A DNA stretch of 46,407 bases from Bradyrhizobium jicamae (lineage in GTDB: Bacteria > Pseudomonadota > Alphaproteobacteria > Rhizobiales > Xanthobacteraceae), in NCBI RefSeq assembly GCF_001440395.1, contig NZ_LLXZ01000046.1, forward strand, positions 18,529 through 64,935, written 5' to 3'. Below the pieces are notes generated by a model. It was not told the DNA's origin. It saw only the letters and a program-made list of their open reading frames with translations, and did no database searches. Shown here one piece after another: positions 19,215 through 28,567 of the stretch (position 1 is the first letter of the stretch; every line of letters starts with the position of its first letter). The translations under genes were made by a program, and so were the position numbers.

Positions 19215-20456
19215 GTGAAAGACAACGACAACCTCACCATCGAACGCCCGACCTTCGTGACCCACCTCGAATGCGCGATGGAGGGCGATCGGTACGAAGC
19301 CGACCAGATCCACAACCTCTCCAAGGCCGGCAAGCCGCTGCTGGTGCGCTACGACCTCGCCGGCGTGAAGAAGGCACTGACCAAGGATGCGCTGGCGCAG
19401 CGCCCCGCGGACATGTGGCGCTATCGCGAATTGCTGCCGGTGCGGAAGGTCAGCGACATCGTCAGCCTCGGCGAAGTCATGACGCCGCTTATTCGCCTGC
19501 CGAAGCTGGCGAAGAAGCTTGGCGGCGGGGAGATCATCATCAAGGACGAGGGACGGCTGCCGACCGGTTCGTTCAAGGCCCGCGGCCTCGTCATGGCGGT
19601 GTCGATGGGCAAGGCGCTCGGCATCAGGCACATGGCGATGCCGACCAATGGCAATGCGGGCGCGGCGCTGGCGGCCTATGCCACCTCTTGTGGCATCAAG
19701 ATCACGATCTTCTGCCCGGCCGATACGCCGGAAGTGAACGTCAGCGAGATCGAGCTGCAGGGCGCCACCGTCTATCGCGTCAACGGCCTGATCGACGATT
19801 GCGGCAAGATCGTCGGGGAAGGAAAAGCCAAAGCCGGCTGGTTCGATACCTCTACGCTGAAGGAGCCGTACCGCATCGAGGGCAAGAAGACGATGGGGCT
19901 TGAGCTTGCCGAACAGCTCGGCTGGGAGATGCCCGACGTGATCTTCTACCCGACCGGCGGCGGCACCGGCCTGATCGGGATGTGGAAGGCGTTCGCCGAG
20001 CTGGAAGCCATCGGCTTCATTGGATCGAAGCGCCCGCGCATGGTGGCGGTGCAGGCGTCCGGCTGCGCGCCGATGGTGCGTGCTTTTGAAGCAGGCACCG
20101 AGCACGCGCCGCGCTGGGAGGACGCGCACACCATCGCCTCTGGCATTCGCGTGCCGCAGGCGGTCGGAGATTTTCTGATCCTGCGCGCGGTCCGTGAGAG
20201 CAAGGGATTTGCGATTGCGGTCCCGGACGAGAAGATTTCTGCTGCGCTCAACGAAGTCGCGCGCGAGGAGGGACTGCTGTTGTGTCCGGAAGGGGCGGCG
20301 ACGTATGCTGCCTATCAGCAAAGCCTCGCCGAGGGCCGCGTGACGAAAAACGATCGCGTCATGCTGTTCAATTGCGCGACGGGGCTTAAATATCCGCTGC
20401 CGCCGGTCACGCGCACGCTCGACCGACACAAGCCGATCGACTACGCTAGCCTTTAA
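19215..20456 (+). CDS. thrC: Threonine synthase, PLP-dependent
   Basis: A 413-residue fold-type II PLP enzyme of the plant/archaeal-like threonine synthase group, making threonine from O-phosphohomoserine. The PLP lysine is K121 in GSFKARG, followed by PTNGNAGAALAAYA and the phosphate-binding GGGTG loop. The N-terminus (THLECAMEGDRYEADQIHNL ... GKPLLVRYDL) aligns with a zinc ribbon but keeps only one cysteine, so no zinc should bind. The GTG at 19215 is chosen because the frame upstream is repeat sequence. Specificity is inferred; a related beta-replacing enzyme is possible, since many genomes also carry a longer ThrC. Confidence 0.83.
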   Translation: MKDNDNLTIERPTFVTHLECAMEGDRYEADQIHNLSKAGKPLLVRYDLAGVKKALTKDALAQRPADMWRYRELLPVRKVSDIVSLGEVMTPLIRLPKLAKKLGGGEIIIKDEGRLPTGSFKARGLVMAVSMGKALGIRHMAMPTNGNAGAALAAYATSCGIKITIFCPADTPEVNVSEIELQGATVYRVNGLIDDCGKIVGEGKAKAGWFDTSTLKEPYRIEGKKTMGLELAEQLGWEMPDVIFYPTGGGTGLIGMWKAFAELEAIGFIGSKRPRMVAVQASGCAPMVRAFEAGTEHAPRWEDAHTIASGIRVPQAVGDFLILRAVRESKGFAIAVPDEKISAALNEVAREEGLLLCPEGAATYAAYQQSLAEGRVTKNDRVMLFNCATGLKYPLPPVTRTLDRHKPIDYASL

Positions 20457-20458
20457 GC

Positions 20459-20568
20459 CGTCATTGCGAGCGCAGCGAAGCAATCCATCTCGCTGCGACG
20501 GAAGTATGGATTGCTTCGTCGCTTCGCTCCCTTGCACAAACGCTTCGCGTTAGTCGCAGGCAATGACG
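20459..20568. repeat. Palindromic dispersed repeat, copy 3
   Basis: Begins two bases after the thrC stop with cgtcattgcgag and ends in caatgacg. Compared with other copies it has about 30 extra bases in the right arm (after gcttcgctc: ccttgcacaaacgcttcgcg and beyond), interrupting the palindrome. It lies between thrC and the next gene, 27 bases before a Bug protein start. Confidence 0.85.
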
Positions 20569-20594
20569 GTGGCGGGCGTTTCAGGGAGGTAGTT

Positions 20595-21563
20595 ATGCGA
20601 AGGTTCGTTCTGGCCGCATTTGCAACGCTCGTTCTCGTCAGTTCGGGCACCGCCCAGAACTTCCCCTCGCGTCCCCTGACCATCATCGTGCCGTTCTCCG
20701 CCGGCGGTCCCTCGGATGCGATGGCGCGGATACTCGCCGAGCGCATGAAGGTCACGCTCGGCGAGCAGGTCCTGGTCGAGAACGTGACCGGGGCAGGCGG
20801 CTCGGTCGGCGTCGGCCGCGCGGTGCGTTCACCGCCTGACGGCTACACGGTCAGTTTTGGTCATCTCGGCACCCACGTCGCCAACGGTGCGATCTACAAG
20901 CTCGGCTACGACCTCGTCACCGATCTCGAACCGGTCGCGCTGCTGCCGAGCAATCCGATGATCATCGTCAGCAAGAAGGCGGTGCCCGCCACGTCGCTGA
21001 AGGAGTTCCTGGCGTGGCTGAAGGCGCAGCCGACGCCGGCGACCGCGGGCACGGCAGGCGCCGGCTCCGGCAGCCACATCGCCGGGCTCTATTTCGAGAA
21101 CGTCGCCGGCATCAAGCTGCAATATGTGCCGTACCGCGGCACGGGTCCCGCGATGAACGATCTCGTCGCCGGCCAGATCGATCTGATTGTCGACCAGACC
21201 TCGAACTCGATCGGGCAAGTGCGCGCCGGCAACATCCGTGCCTACGCCATCACGGATTCCAAGCGCGTCGAATCCGCCTCCGACATCCCGACCGTGGACG
21301 AGGCGGGACTGCCGGGATTTCACATGACGCTGTGGTCCGGCCTCTGGGTCCCGAGGGGCACGCCCAAGGATGTCGTCGCTAAGCTGAATGACGCGACCGT
21401 CGATGCGCTGAGCGACCCGGCCGTACGCAAGCAACTCGAAAACCTCGGCCTGCAGATGCCGCCCAAGGACAAGCTGACACCCGAAGCGCTCGGCGCCTGG
21501 CAGAAGGCCGAGATCGCAAAATGGTGGCCGATGATCAAGGCCGCCAACGTGAAGGTGGATTGA
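20595..21563 (+). CDS. Bug/TctC-type solute-binding protein
   Basis: A 322-residue periplasmic binding protein of the Bug (TctC) family, which usually captures carboxylates. The first ~21 residues are a signal peptide (FVLAAFATLVLVSSGTAQ) and the mature part begins NFPSRPLTIIVPFSAGGPSD, the family hallmark. GTAGAGSGSHIAGLYFE and VPYRGTGPAMNDLVAGQID are further signatures. The start has a GGGAGGT site. No TctA/TctB membrane genes are near, so it is an orphan, as is common for Bug proteins; it may serve a distant permease or act as a sensor. Ligand unknown. Confidence 0.93.
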   Translation: MRRFVLAAFATLVLVSSGTAQNFPSRPLTIIVPFSAGGPSDAMARILAERMKVTLGEQVLVENVTGAGGSVGVGRAVRSPPDGYTVSFGHLGTHVANGAIYKLGYDLVTDLEPVALLPSNPMIIVSKKAVPATSLKEFLAWLKAQPTPATAGTAGAGSGSHIAGLYFENVAGIKLQYVPYRGTGPAMNDLVAGQIDLIVDQTSNSIGQVRAGNIRAYAITDSKRVESASDIPTVDEAGLPGFHMTLWSGLWVPRGTPKDVVAKLNDATVDALSDPAVRKQLENLGLQMPPKDKLTPEALGAWQKAEIAKWWPMIKAANVKVD

Positions 21564-21584
21564 TCTCGCGCAAGCGAAACGCCA

Positions 21585-22310
21585 ATGAAAAATCTTGCAG
21601 TGGCGTGGCGCGCGTCCAGCGCGGCGTTTGCGTGCATCGCGTCGGTATTCTGGTTCTTCGCCCCGGCCAGTGTGAAGGCAGATCGAACAAGTTCGAGCAA
21701 AGCGATTTTGAAAAGATCTGGGCTAATGGCGGGGTGCAGTGAGATGGCCACTGGCCTCAACAATATTCAGGACGAGCGGGCGTTCATCAAGTACCTCACT
21801 GAGACGATTGCCTGGTGCCGCGATGCGGGCTCGCCAGCACAGCCAAGAACGTCCTTGCGAACATGCAAGCCCGTGCTGGACGACCTGACGTCCCAAGGCA
21901 CTCAGGTCTTCAGTGTGTGTTTGGAGCGCTCACGACGCCTCTCATCTTCCGGAAAGCGCGATCTTTCGCCGGTCGCCGATCTCTGCGGAGGCCGGCTTCT
22001 GGCGTATTTCCCTGATGACAACCTCGCCTGTGGAACGGCAGAGGCGGAATCGCAGGGCTTTTTCGATGTCAACAACATCCCTCCATACGATACCTGGGTG
22101 TGGATGGTCCGAAATGTCAGAACCTTCGCGTATGCGGACGGTGCCCGCGGGGAAATGGAGGCGAACTACCTGATCGCTTGGGTACCGCCGGACTTTATCC
22201 AACTGGCGAACGATGGCATCGCTGTAATTCCCGAGGCATGCGTCCTGTGGCTCGATACGCTCGACGACGAGTTCGTGCGATCGCTTCGGCGCATGGGATT
22301 TCTCACTTAG
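21585..22310 (+). CDS. Hypothetical protein, probably exported
   Basis: A 241-residue protein I do not recognise. Residues 8-32 are hydrophobic (SAAFACIASVFWFFAPASVKA), like a signal peptide. The body has several cysteines (AWCRDAG, LRTCKPVL, FSVCLERS, ADLCGGRLL, LACGTAE, EACVLW), which may form disulfides. The Trp/Tyr-rich DTWVWMVRNVRTFAYADG lies near the C-terminus. The start is unsure: ATG at 21744 (MATGLNNIQDERAF) is in frame and would skip the signal. Codon use is less GC-biased than the neighbours, which may mean transfer or low expression. It converges on the lytic transglycosylase gene. Confidence 0.6.
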   Translation: MKNLAVAWRASSAAFACIASVFWFFAPASVKADRTSSSKAILKRSGLMAGCSEMATGLNNIQDERAFIKYLTETIAWCRDAGSPAQPRTSLRTCKPVLDDLTSQGTQVFSVCLERSRRLSSSGKRDLSPVADLCGGRLLAYFPDDNLACGTAEAESQGFFDVNNIPPYDTWVWMVRNVRTFAYADGARGEMEANYLIAWVPPDFIQLANDGIAVIPEACVLWLDTLDDEFVRSLRRMGFLT

Positions 22311-22416
22311 GTGAATGTGAATTGATGTCACCACCGCAAATCGGTGTTTCTGGCCCGCGGACGTAGCGCGGCCCGACGGCGGAAGGCACAACTCGCATTT
22401 GCTCGCCGGGGTCCGC

Positions 22417-24615
22417 TTACTGCGAGCCTGTCGGTGCTGCCGCATTCACCTCCCGCGTATTGACGCGCTGGTCGGCCTTCGACGCCACCGCGGCGTCGCT
22501 GCCAAACCGCACGCGGTAGACCGCCAGATTCTCCATCACGCGCTGGACGTAGTTCCGCGTCTCCGAAAACGGAATGCGCTCGACCCAGTCGACGGGATCG
22601 ACCTTGGGGTCACGCGGATCGCCATAGGCCTTGATCCAGTCCCGCACCCGGCCCCTGCCGGCGTTGTAGCCGGCAAAGGTCATGATGTGATTTCCTTTGT
22701 ATTCGCTCAGCAACGCGCTCAGTTCGGCCGCGCCCATCTGCGTATTGTAAACCGGATCGGAAACCATGCGGTCCCAGTCGTAGCTGACCTTGAAGCGCTT
22801 CGCGGTATCGCGTCCTGCTTCCGGCGTCACCTGCATCAGGCCGACGGCATTTGCCGTGGACTTGTCGCGCTGGTCGAACGCGCTCTCCGTGCGCGCCACC
22901 GAATAAATCATGCTGTGCTCGATTTCGGGGGCGAGCTGGCGGTGCGGCGGAATCCCGATGATAGGAAACGCGTAATGGTCGAGCCGCAGTCCGCGGCCGA
23001 GCGAGGGCTTTCCGACCTGCAGCATCGCGCGGGCGTCGTTGCGGCGGCCGGTGAGCTCGCCCAGCGCCTCGAGCAGGGCAACATCAGAGCTTTGTTCGCC
23101 GAGATCGGCAGCAAAATACAGCACGACATCGCGCTCGCCGATCTCGTAGAGCATCTCGGCGGCGCGCACACGCTCGTCCGTGGCGGAAGCATCGGTGGAC
23201 GCGAGAACGGGTGAGGGCGCGCGTAGCTCGATCTGGTCACGGCCGAGCCTGGCGCGCGCGAGTTGCCCGTAATAGGCGGTCGGATAGCGGGCGGCCGCCT
23301 CATAGCTCAAGCGCATCGCATCCGCCTGGCCAAGGGCTTCGGCCGCGCGTCCGCGCCAGTAGTTCGCACGCGACAGCACGGTCGGATTGACCTGCCCCTC
23401 ATCGATGCGGGCGAAATGCCGGGCCGCGGTGGCGGGGTCGTGGAGGTAGCGCAGGGCTATCCAGCCGCACATGAAGTGGTAGTCGGACCGGTAGTATTCA
23501 TTGGCCGGCAGCGCGGCGGGGCGGATCACATCGTAGGCCGTCTGGAACTTGCCGTCATCGAGCAGCCTGCGGGCGAGGAAGCGCCGTTCGCGCCACCATT
23601 GATCGGTGTCCTGCAGCGCCATGGTCTCAGGAGCCGCGGCCAGCATCAGGCGGGCCGCATCGTCAATGCGCTTTTCGGCGAGCATCCACTGGATGCGGCA
23701 AAGGGTGTAGCCGAGATCCTGCCGTGCCTCGGCTGCGACATCGTCGAGTGCATCCTTCGCCTTGTCTGATTTTCCCCTGACCGCGGCACAAGCCTTCACG
23801 ATCGCAAGCTCGTCGTCGCCAAGGCGCCGCGCGGCGCGCTTCGCGCCGGCGAGATCCTTGGCGCCGATGCGCCTGTCCATGCGCGCGCGGTGGTCGTCGC
23901 GATTGAGAAGGTCACGGAACGTCTCGAGCACATCGGTCTCCAGGCGCTCCGACAATTCGTCCGATTGCCATGCGTCGCGCACCAGCCTGGCTGCGCCGTC
24001 CTGATCGCCCTCGGCGAGCAGCACGCGTGCCAGCGCCAACTTGCCCTTGGCATAGGTGGGCCGATCGGCGGTGAAGCTGCGGACCGTTGCCGCGTCGATG
24101 CGCTGCTCCCACAGCCGCGCCTCGGCGCGTCGGCGCAGCAACGCCGCACTCGGCCATTGCGGATTGGCGGCGATGAACGCCGCGTAGCGGCTGAAAGTCG
24201 TGGTCGTCGCCGGATGGCGCAGGATGAACCATTCGACGAGCTTCTGCGCTGCCGGATCCGCGATCCTGTTCCTGATGTCGGTAGCCTCTTCGGTCTTTGC
24301 CTTGCGCGCGAGCTCGATGGATTCCTTCACCAGTGCCAGATCGCCCGTTAGCGGCGCGATGGCCTCCTTGGGAGCAGGCGGAGCCTCCGGCCGCTTCGCC
24401 TTGCGTTGGGCGGAAGCGTTTTTGGCGTGCCGATTTTTTCCGAGCGCAGCCTTGCGATGCGGCCGAGATTCCTTCACCGCGTGCGACTTCTTGGTCGCTT
24501 CGTGTGCCTTCTGGGCGTGTGGCTTATGGCTAGCCCGCGCGGTCGCATCCGTCGAGAAGAGGGTGAGTCCAGCCAGCGTGAAAAAACAGGACAGCGAGCG
24601 CAAGCATCGGTTCAT
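22417..24615 (-). CDS. slt: Soluble lytic murein transglycosylase
   Basis: A 732-residue periplasmic enzyme that cleaves peptidoglycan glycan strands to 1,6-anhydro-muropeptides. Residues 1-28 are a signal peptide (SLSCFFTLAGLTLFSTDA). A Lys/His/Ala-rich stretch at about 28-75 follows. The long helical superhelix of Slt70-like repeats covers about 90-540, and the catalytic SLT domain is at the C-terminus. The catalytic glutamate is E577 in ARTESAFD, with GLMQVTP and AGYNAG motifs following. I chose ATG at 24615 (AGGGGG upstream); the frame is open for 89 more codons without family sequence. The lysine-rich linker may bind cell-wall polymers or DNA-like polyanions. Confidence 0.96.
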   Translation of the reverse strand: MNRCLRSLSCFFTLAGLTLFSTDATARASHKPHAQKAHEATKKSHAVKESRPHRKAALGKNRHAKNASAQRKAKRPEAPPAPKEAIAPLTGDLALVKESIELARKAKTEEATDIRNRIADPAAQKLVEWFILRHPATTTTFSRYAAFIAANPQWPSAALLRRRAEARLWEQRIDAATVRSFTADRPTYAKGKLALARVLLAEGDQDGAARLVRDAWQSDELSERLETDVLETFRDLLNRDDHRARMDRRIGAKDLAGAKRAARRLGDDELAIVKACAAVRGKSDKAKDALDDVAAEARQDLGYTLCRIQWMLAEKRIDDAARLMLAAAPETMALQDTDQWWRERRFLARRLLDDGKFQTAYDVIRPAALPANEYYRSDYHFMCGWIALRYLHDPATAARHFARIDEGQVNPTVLSRANYWRGRAAEALGQADAMRLSYEAAARYPTAYYGQLARARLGRDQIELRAPSPVLASTDASATDERVRAAEMLYEIGERDVVLYFAADLGEQSSDVALLEALGELTGRRNDARAMLQVGKPSLGRGLRLDHYAFPIIGIPPHRQLAPEIEHSMIYSVARTESAFDQRDKSTANAVGLMQVTPEAGRDTAKRFKVSYDWDRMVSDPVYNTQMGAAELSALLSEYKGNHIMTFAGYNAGRGRVRDWIKAYGDPRDPKVDPVDWVERIPFSETRNYVQRVMENLAVYRVRFGSDAAVASKADQRVNTREVNAAAPTGSQ

Positions 24616-24856
24616 TCCATGGTCCCCCTGCGAAAGCCACGTCACAAACACTGTCAAAACCAAGAGATCGCGTGATGCGTGTGGCCCCAACTGTTCGAAA
24701 GATTGCCACAACCCACAAGATGCAATTGTCGCATCTACACAACAAACACGCGCAAAATGAGGCAGATGGAACGCGACGAGTTCCAATGTAGCAGCGGGCG
24801 CCGTCCCGTTAGGGCGACGTGTACGCCGTAATTCAACGGAAGCGACATCCGGGATG

Positions 24857-24892
24857 GTAGCCCTGCATGTAGCTTCATCCATGCGGGGCTAC
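24857..24892. repeat. Imperfect inverted repeat, 13-bp arms
   Basis: Arms gtagccctgcatg (24857-24869) and catgcggggctac (24880-24892) pair at 12 of 13 positions around a 10-base loop. It may be a leader hairpin for slt or a second transcript end for the RTX-like gene. No neighbour shows a matching sequence, so an insertion-element end is not supported. Confidence 0.6.
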
Positions 24893-24968
24893 TTGCCGGA
24901 TGGCTTAAGGAGAACGCTTCGACGCAGTCCAGCGCCCGGCGACGCTGCAATCGACACCGGACGCTGGA

Positions 24969-24997
24969 GAACAAGGGCCGGGAGGCGGCCCTTGTTC
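24969..24997. terminator. Terminator-like hairpin after RTX-like gene
   Basis: A perfect 12-bp stem (gaacaagggccg / cggcccttgttc) with a 5-base loop. It lies 25 bases beyond the stop of the minus-strand RTX-like gene, where a transcript end is expected. There is no T-run on either strand. Confidence 0.65.
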
Positions 24998-25022
24998 GTG
25001 ATCGTGTCTTGTTGTCTTCGGC

Positions 25023-25976
25023 TTACATGTACATGTTGGCCATCGCGGTGGCTTCGTTGTGGTGGCCGCCGTCGGTGCCGCCATTGGCCAGCACGCCGTC
25101 GTCTTCCAGCTGGAAGTGGACGCCATCGGCGAGCGAATCGACCTTCTCGTAGGCGCCATATACCGTCTGGGTAACGGCGATATCGTTCTTGTTCACGAGG
25201 TTGCCGTAGACAGTGATGGTGCCAAGCAGATCCTCGTCATGCGCGCCGGCATTGCCCTGCTGGCTGATGACGGTGATCACGCTGTAGTCGTTCTTGCCGT
25301 CGCCGTTGCTGTCCTTGTGCTGGATCGACTTGACCTCGGCGGTGTGCCCGGAGATTTCGATCTTGTCGCCCTGGGCGCGGTTGAAGTCGCGGATCACGTC
25401 GTTGCCGATGCCGTCGACCCAGTGGTCGTGAGTGGCGTTGTTCTCGCCGGTCACGCCGACCCAGTCGATGGTGCCGTCGGCATTGACGTGCTTGGCGACG
25501 ATCTCCTCCTTCGCATTTACGTTCATCTCGAAGCGGAAGGTGTCAGACCCGCTGCCGCCGGTGATGGTGTCGTTGACCGCCTTGAACGCCGCCGATTCGG
25601 CCGCGAAGATCCGCGTCGTGCCATCTTGCGCCGCGACCATCTCGCCGGAATCCGACCGGCTGAGCAACACGTCGTTGCCATTGCCGCCGTCCATCCGGTC
25701 GGCGCCGAAGCCGCCGACGAGAAGGTCGCCGCCGGAGCCGCCCGAGAGGGTGTCGTTGCCCGAGCCGCCCCACACCTTGTCGTCGCCGGAGCCGCCGTTG
25801 AGCGTGTCGCTGCCGGCCATGCCGGCGAGGGTGTCTTCCTTGGCACCCCCGAACAACGTGTTGTTGCCCGTCGTGCCGTTCAGATGATCATGGTCGGAGC
25901 TGCCGCCGCCGAACCTGGCGAAAATATCTTCGAAGCGGCCGTCATCGAAGAATCTGTTCAGATTGAAGCGTGCCAT
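25023..25976 (-). CDS. RTX-like calcium-binding protein, probably secreted
   Basis: A 317-residue acidic protein. Residues 34-104 are glycine/aspartate nonapeptides (GGSGDDKVW, GGSGNDTLS, GGFGADRMD, GGNGNDVLL) that form a calcium-binding beta-roll, with one further unit at 140-147 (GGSGSDTF). An EF-hand-like loop, DSNGDGKND, is at 222-230. There is no N-terminal signal peptide, and the C-terminus has small and hydrophobic residues (ATAMANMYM), the usual picture for type I secretion. No HlyB/HlyD/TolC genes are adjacent, so the exporter must be elsewhere. No catalytic domain is seen; a structural or adhesion role is possible. The ATG at 25976 follows an AGAGG site. Confidence 0.87.
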   Translation of the reverse strand: MARFNLNRFFDDGRFEDIFARFGGGSSDHDHLNGTTGNNTLFGGAKEDTLAGMAGSDTLNGGSGDDKVWGGSGNDTLSGGSGGDLLVGGFGADRMDGGNGNDVLLSRSDSGEMVAAQDGTTRIFAAESAAFKAVNDTITGGSGSDTFRFEMNVNAKEEIVAKHVNADGTIDWVGVTGENNATHDHWVDGIGNDVIRDFNRAQGDKIEISGHTAEVKSIQHKDSNGDGKNDYSVITVISQQGNAGAHDEDLLGTITVYGNLVNKNDIAVTQTVYGAYEKVDSLADGVHFQLEDDGVLANGGTDGGHHNEATAMANMYM

Positions 25977-26842
25977 TATTCAAACCTCTTACTCAGAGGC
26001 CTCACGAACTAGAAAACGATCACGGACTTTGGGAAAGCCTCGCGTGACGCGCGGGAAGGACGTGAGGCAGGATCCTTCACTCGCATCGAAGGAAGAACAG
26101 GAAAACGGGCCGGTGGCTGGACGTGCGCGCGGCGGATTTGCGTTTCGCAGGGGCAATACGGTGACGCGAAAGGCATCACTGCGACCGATCTTCCGCGCAT
26201 CCGTTGAATTGTGTCGGCGATCAAAACCGCTGCGGCAGATCACGTACGACGTTGTTTCATCTCGGCTATCAACAGATCAATTCGTTGATGCGCGCCTATC
26301 GCGATAAGGATCATGCGTGACGAAAAACTGACGCAAAAAGTGCCGGTCGCACAATGTTGACGCGATCGCTTCGAACGCAAGCACGCGAACTTTCGACGTG
26401 CTGCAATTGCGCGAGACGCGAAACGATTCGATGCTGCGGCGTTTGTCGCTCGAATGACATTTGCGCACGCAAGTCGAACGTCGAAATTCGATGAGGACGG
26501 AGGAGGCGAGGCCGACGCAACGGCGGAGAGACATTCCCGTCGATCGCTTCGAGGTTGTATGCGACGAGGGGTCCCAGGCTCGCAATCAAGGGGCGTTCTA
26601 CCCGGAAGCGGGCAACACGGTGGCTTTGATAAGTCCGAATAATGGTTGCCGCCAAGCCACGATTGTTGCGAGGTCGCAACAGTAAGGGAAGATTTGGTTA
26701 ACCACCCCGGCGGCCTCTTGCTTGCGCCGCTATTTAGCCACACCCCTTGATGAAACCATTTCTTTCAAAGCTGATTGGCCCGAAGGCGACGGGAAATTGC
26801 TCCCGAGACCGATAAGGAGATGGCTGGAAACAGGTTCCGCGG
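25977..26842. other. 866-base gap without a recognisable gene
   Basis: Lies between the divergent RTX-like gene and ilvD. It is richer in A+T than its surroundings. Frames of over 100 codons occur on both strands (for example minus 26240-26743), but they have basic, low-complexity translations and no ribosome sites, so I do not call them. It must hold the promoters of both flanking genes. The clearest structure is the 18-bp palindrome at 26664-26681. A small RNA or long leader could lie here but no defining signal was found. Confidence 0.55.
26664..26681. promoter_or_regulatory. 18-bp palindrome, candidate operator for ilvD
   Basis: tgttgcga-gg-tcgcaaca is a perfect palindrome with a two-base centre, about 160 bases before ilvD. 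The size and near-zero loop fit a dimeric regulator site better than an RNA hairpin. The cognate regulator is unknown. Confidence 0.45.
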
Positions 26843-28567
26843 ATGGACGCCAAGACCGACATCAAGAAGAGATTGCCGAGCCGTCACGTGACGGAGGGGC
26901 CGGAGCGCGCTCCCCATCGGTCCTATCTCTACGCGATGGGGCTGACCACCCAGCAGATCCACCAGCCTTTCGTCGGCGTCGCCTCCTGCTGGAACGAGGC
27001 CGCACCCTGCAACATCTCGCTGATGCGCCAGGCCCAGGCGGTCAAGAAGGGCGTCGCTGCCGCTGGCGGCACCCCGCGCGAATTCTGCACCATCACCGTG
27101 ACCGACGGCATCGCCATGGGCCATGACGGCATGCGCTCGTCGCTGCCGTCGAGGGAATGCATTGCCGATTCGGTCGAGCTGACCGTCCGCGGCCACGCCT
27201 ATGACGCCCTGGTCGGGCTGGCCGGCTGTGACAAGTCGCTGCCGGGCATGATGATGGCAATGGTCCGGCTCAACGTGCCCTCGATCTTCATCTATGGCGG
27301 CTCGATCCTGCCGGGCAATTTCCGCGGCCAGCAGGTCACGGTCCAGGACATGTTCGAGGCGGTCGGCAAGCACTCGGTCGGCGAAATGTCAGACGCCGAT
27401 CTCGACGAAATCGAGCGGGTGGCCTGCCCGTCGGCTGGCGCGTGCGGCGCACAATTCACTGCCAACACCATGGCGACGGTGTCCGAGGCGATCGGTCTGG
27501 CGCTGCCGTATTCGGCAGGAGCGCCAGCGCCTTACGAGATTCGCGACGCGTTTTGCGCCGCCGCCGGCGAGAAGATTCTGGAGCTGATCGCAGCCAACAT
27601 CCGGCCGCGCGACATCGTCACCCGCCGCTCGCTGGAAAACGCGGCGGCCGTGGTCGCGGCCTCCGGCGGCTCGACCAATGCTGCGCTGCACCTACCGGCC
27701 ATCGCGCATGAGTGCGGCATCAAGTTTGACTTATTTGACGTCGCCGAAATCTTCAAAAAGACTCCTTATGTCGCGGATTTGAAGCCGGGGGGCCGTTATG
27801 TTGCCAAAGACATGTTCGAGGTTGGCGGCATACCGCTTCTGATGAAGACGCTGCTCGACAATGGCCACCTACACGGAGATTGCCTAACCGTAACGGGCCG
27901 TACGATCGCCGAAAACCTCAAGAGCGTGAAATGGAATCCGCACCAGGATGTGGTGCGGTCCGCCGACAACCCGATCACCGTCACGGGAGGCGTTGTCGGG
28001 CTGAAGGGTAATCTCGCTCCGGAGGGTGCGATCGTGAAGGTCGCGGGAATGTCGAAGTTGAAATTTACCGGTCCTGCCCGCTGCTTCGATCGGGAAGAGG
28101 ACGCCTTCGATTCCGTCCAGAAGCGAACCTACAAGGAAGGCGAGGTCATCGTGATCCGCTACGAGGGGCCGCGCGGCGGTCCCGGCATGCGGGAGATGCT
28201 CTCGACCACGGCGGCGCTGACCGGGCAGGGGATGGGCGGCAAGGTCGCCCTGATCACCGACGGCCGGTTCTCCGGCGCCACCCGCGGCTTCTGCATCGGC
28301 CATGTCGGGCCGGAAGCCGCCGTGGGCGGTCCGATCGCCCTGTTGCAGAATGGTGACATTATCGAGATCGACGCCGAGGTCGGGACTCTTAACGTAAAAT
28401 TGACCGACGCCGAACTCGCAGAACGTAAAACCAAATGGGCACCTCGACCGACTAACCATACGTCGGGTGCGCTGTGGAAATATGCCCAACAGGTTGGGCC
28501 GGCGGTGGACGGGGCTGTGACCCATCCTGGCGGTGCGCACGAGAAACAGTGTTATGCGGACATCTAG
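26843..28567 (+). CDS. ilvD: Dihydroxy-acid dehydratase
   Basis: Dehydrates 2,3-dihydroxy-3-methylbutanoate and 2,3-dihydroxy-3-methylpentanoate in the third step of valine, isoleucine and leucine synthesis. The 574 residues suit the IlvD/Edd family. Iron-sulfur cluster cysteines lie in [23 protein letters not shown] and [32 protein letters not shown] and the C-terminal [18 protein letters not shown], with [10 protein letters not shown], are family signatures. IlvD is more likely than Edd because of this length and C-terminus, though sugar-acid dehydratases are close relatives. The gene overlaps the next by 14 bases. Confidence 0.96.
   Translation: MDAKTDIKKRLPSRHVTEGPERAPHRSYLYAMGLTTQQIHQPFVGVASCWNEAAPCNISLMRQAQAVKKGVAAAGGTPREFCTITVTDGIAMGHDGMRSSLPSRECIADSVELTVRGHAYDALVGLAGCDKSLPGMMMAMVRLNVPSIFIYGGSILPGNFRGQQVTVQDMFEAVGKHSVGEMSDADLDEIERVACPSAGACGAQFTANTMATVSEAIGLALPYSAGAPAPYEIRDAFCAAAGEKILELIAANIRPRDIVTRRSLENAAAVVAASGGSTNAALHLPAIAHECGIKFDLFDVAEIFKKTPYVADLKPGGRYVAKDMFEVGGIPLLMKTLLDNGHLHGDCLTVTGRTIAENLKSVKWNPHQDVVRSADNPITVTGGVVGLKGNLAPEGAIVKVAGMSKLKFTGPARCFDREEDAFDSVQKRTYKEGEVIVIRYEGPRGGPGMREMLSTTAALTGQGMGGKVALITDGRFSGATRGFCIGHVGPEAAVGGPIALLQNGDIIEIDAEVGTLNVKLTDAELAERKTKWAPRPTNHTSGALWKYAQQVGPAVDGAVTHPGGAHEKQCYADI

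Larger units (their letters stand above)
24616..25022. other. 407-base intergenic region, two hairpins
   Basis: Upstream of slt and downstream of the RTX-like gene, both on the minus strand. It holds the slt promoter region, the long imperfect palindrome at 24857-24892 and the terminator-like hairpin at 24969-24997. I see no gene; frames here have no ribosome sites or family sequence. Confidence 0.6.

Noticed and set aside
24857..24892. Insertion-sequence end
   Set aside because: Only one inverted repeat with a 10-base loop, no transposase frame and no target duplication.
26240..26743. 167-codon minus-strand frame in the gap before ilvD
   Set aside because: Basic Ser/Arg/Ala-rich translation without hydrophobic core, no family likeness and no ribosome site; probably chance.
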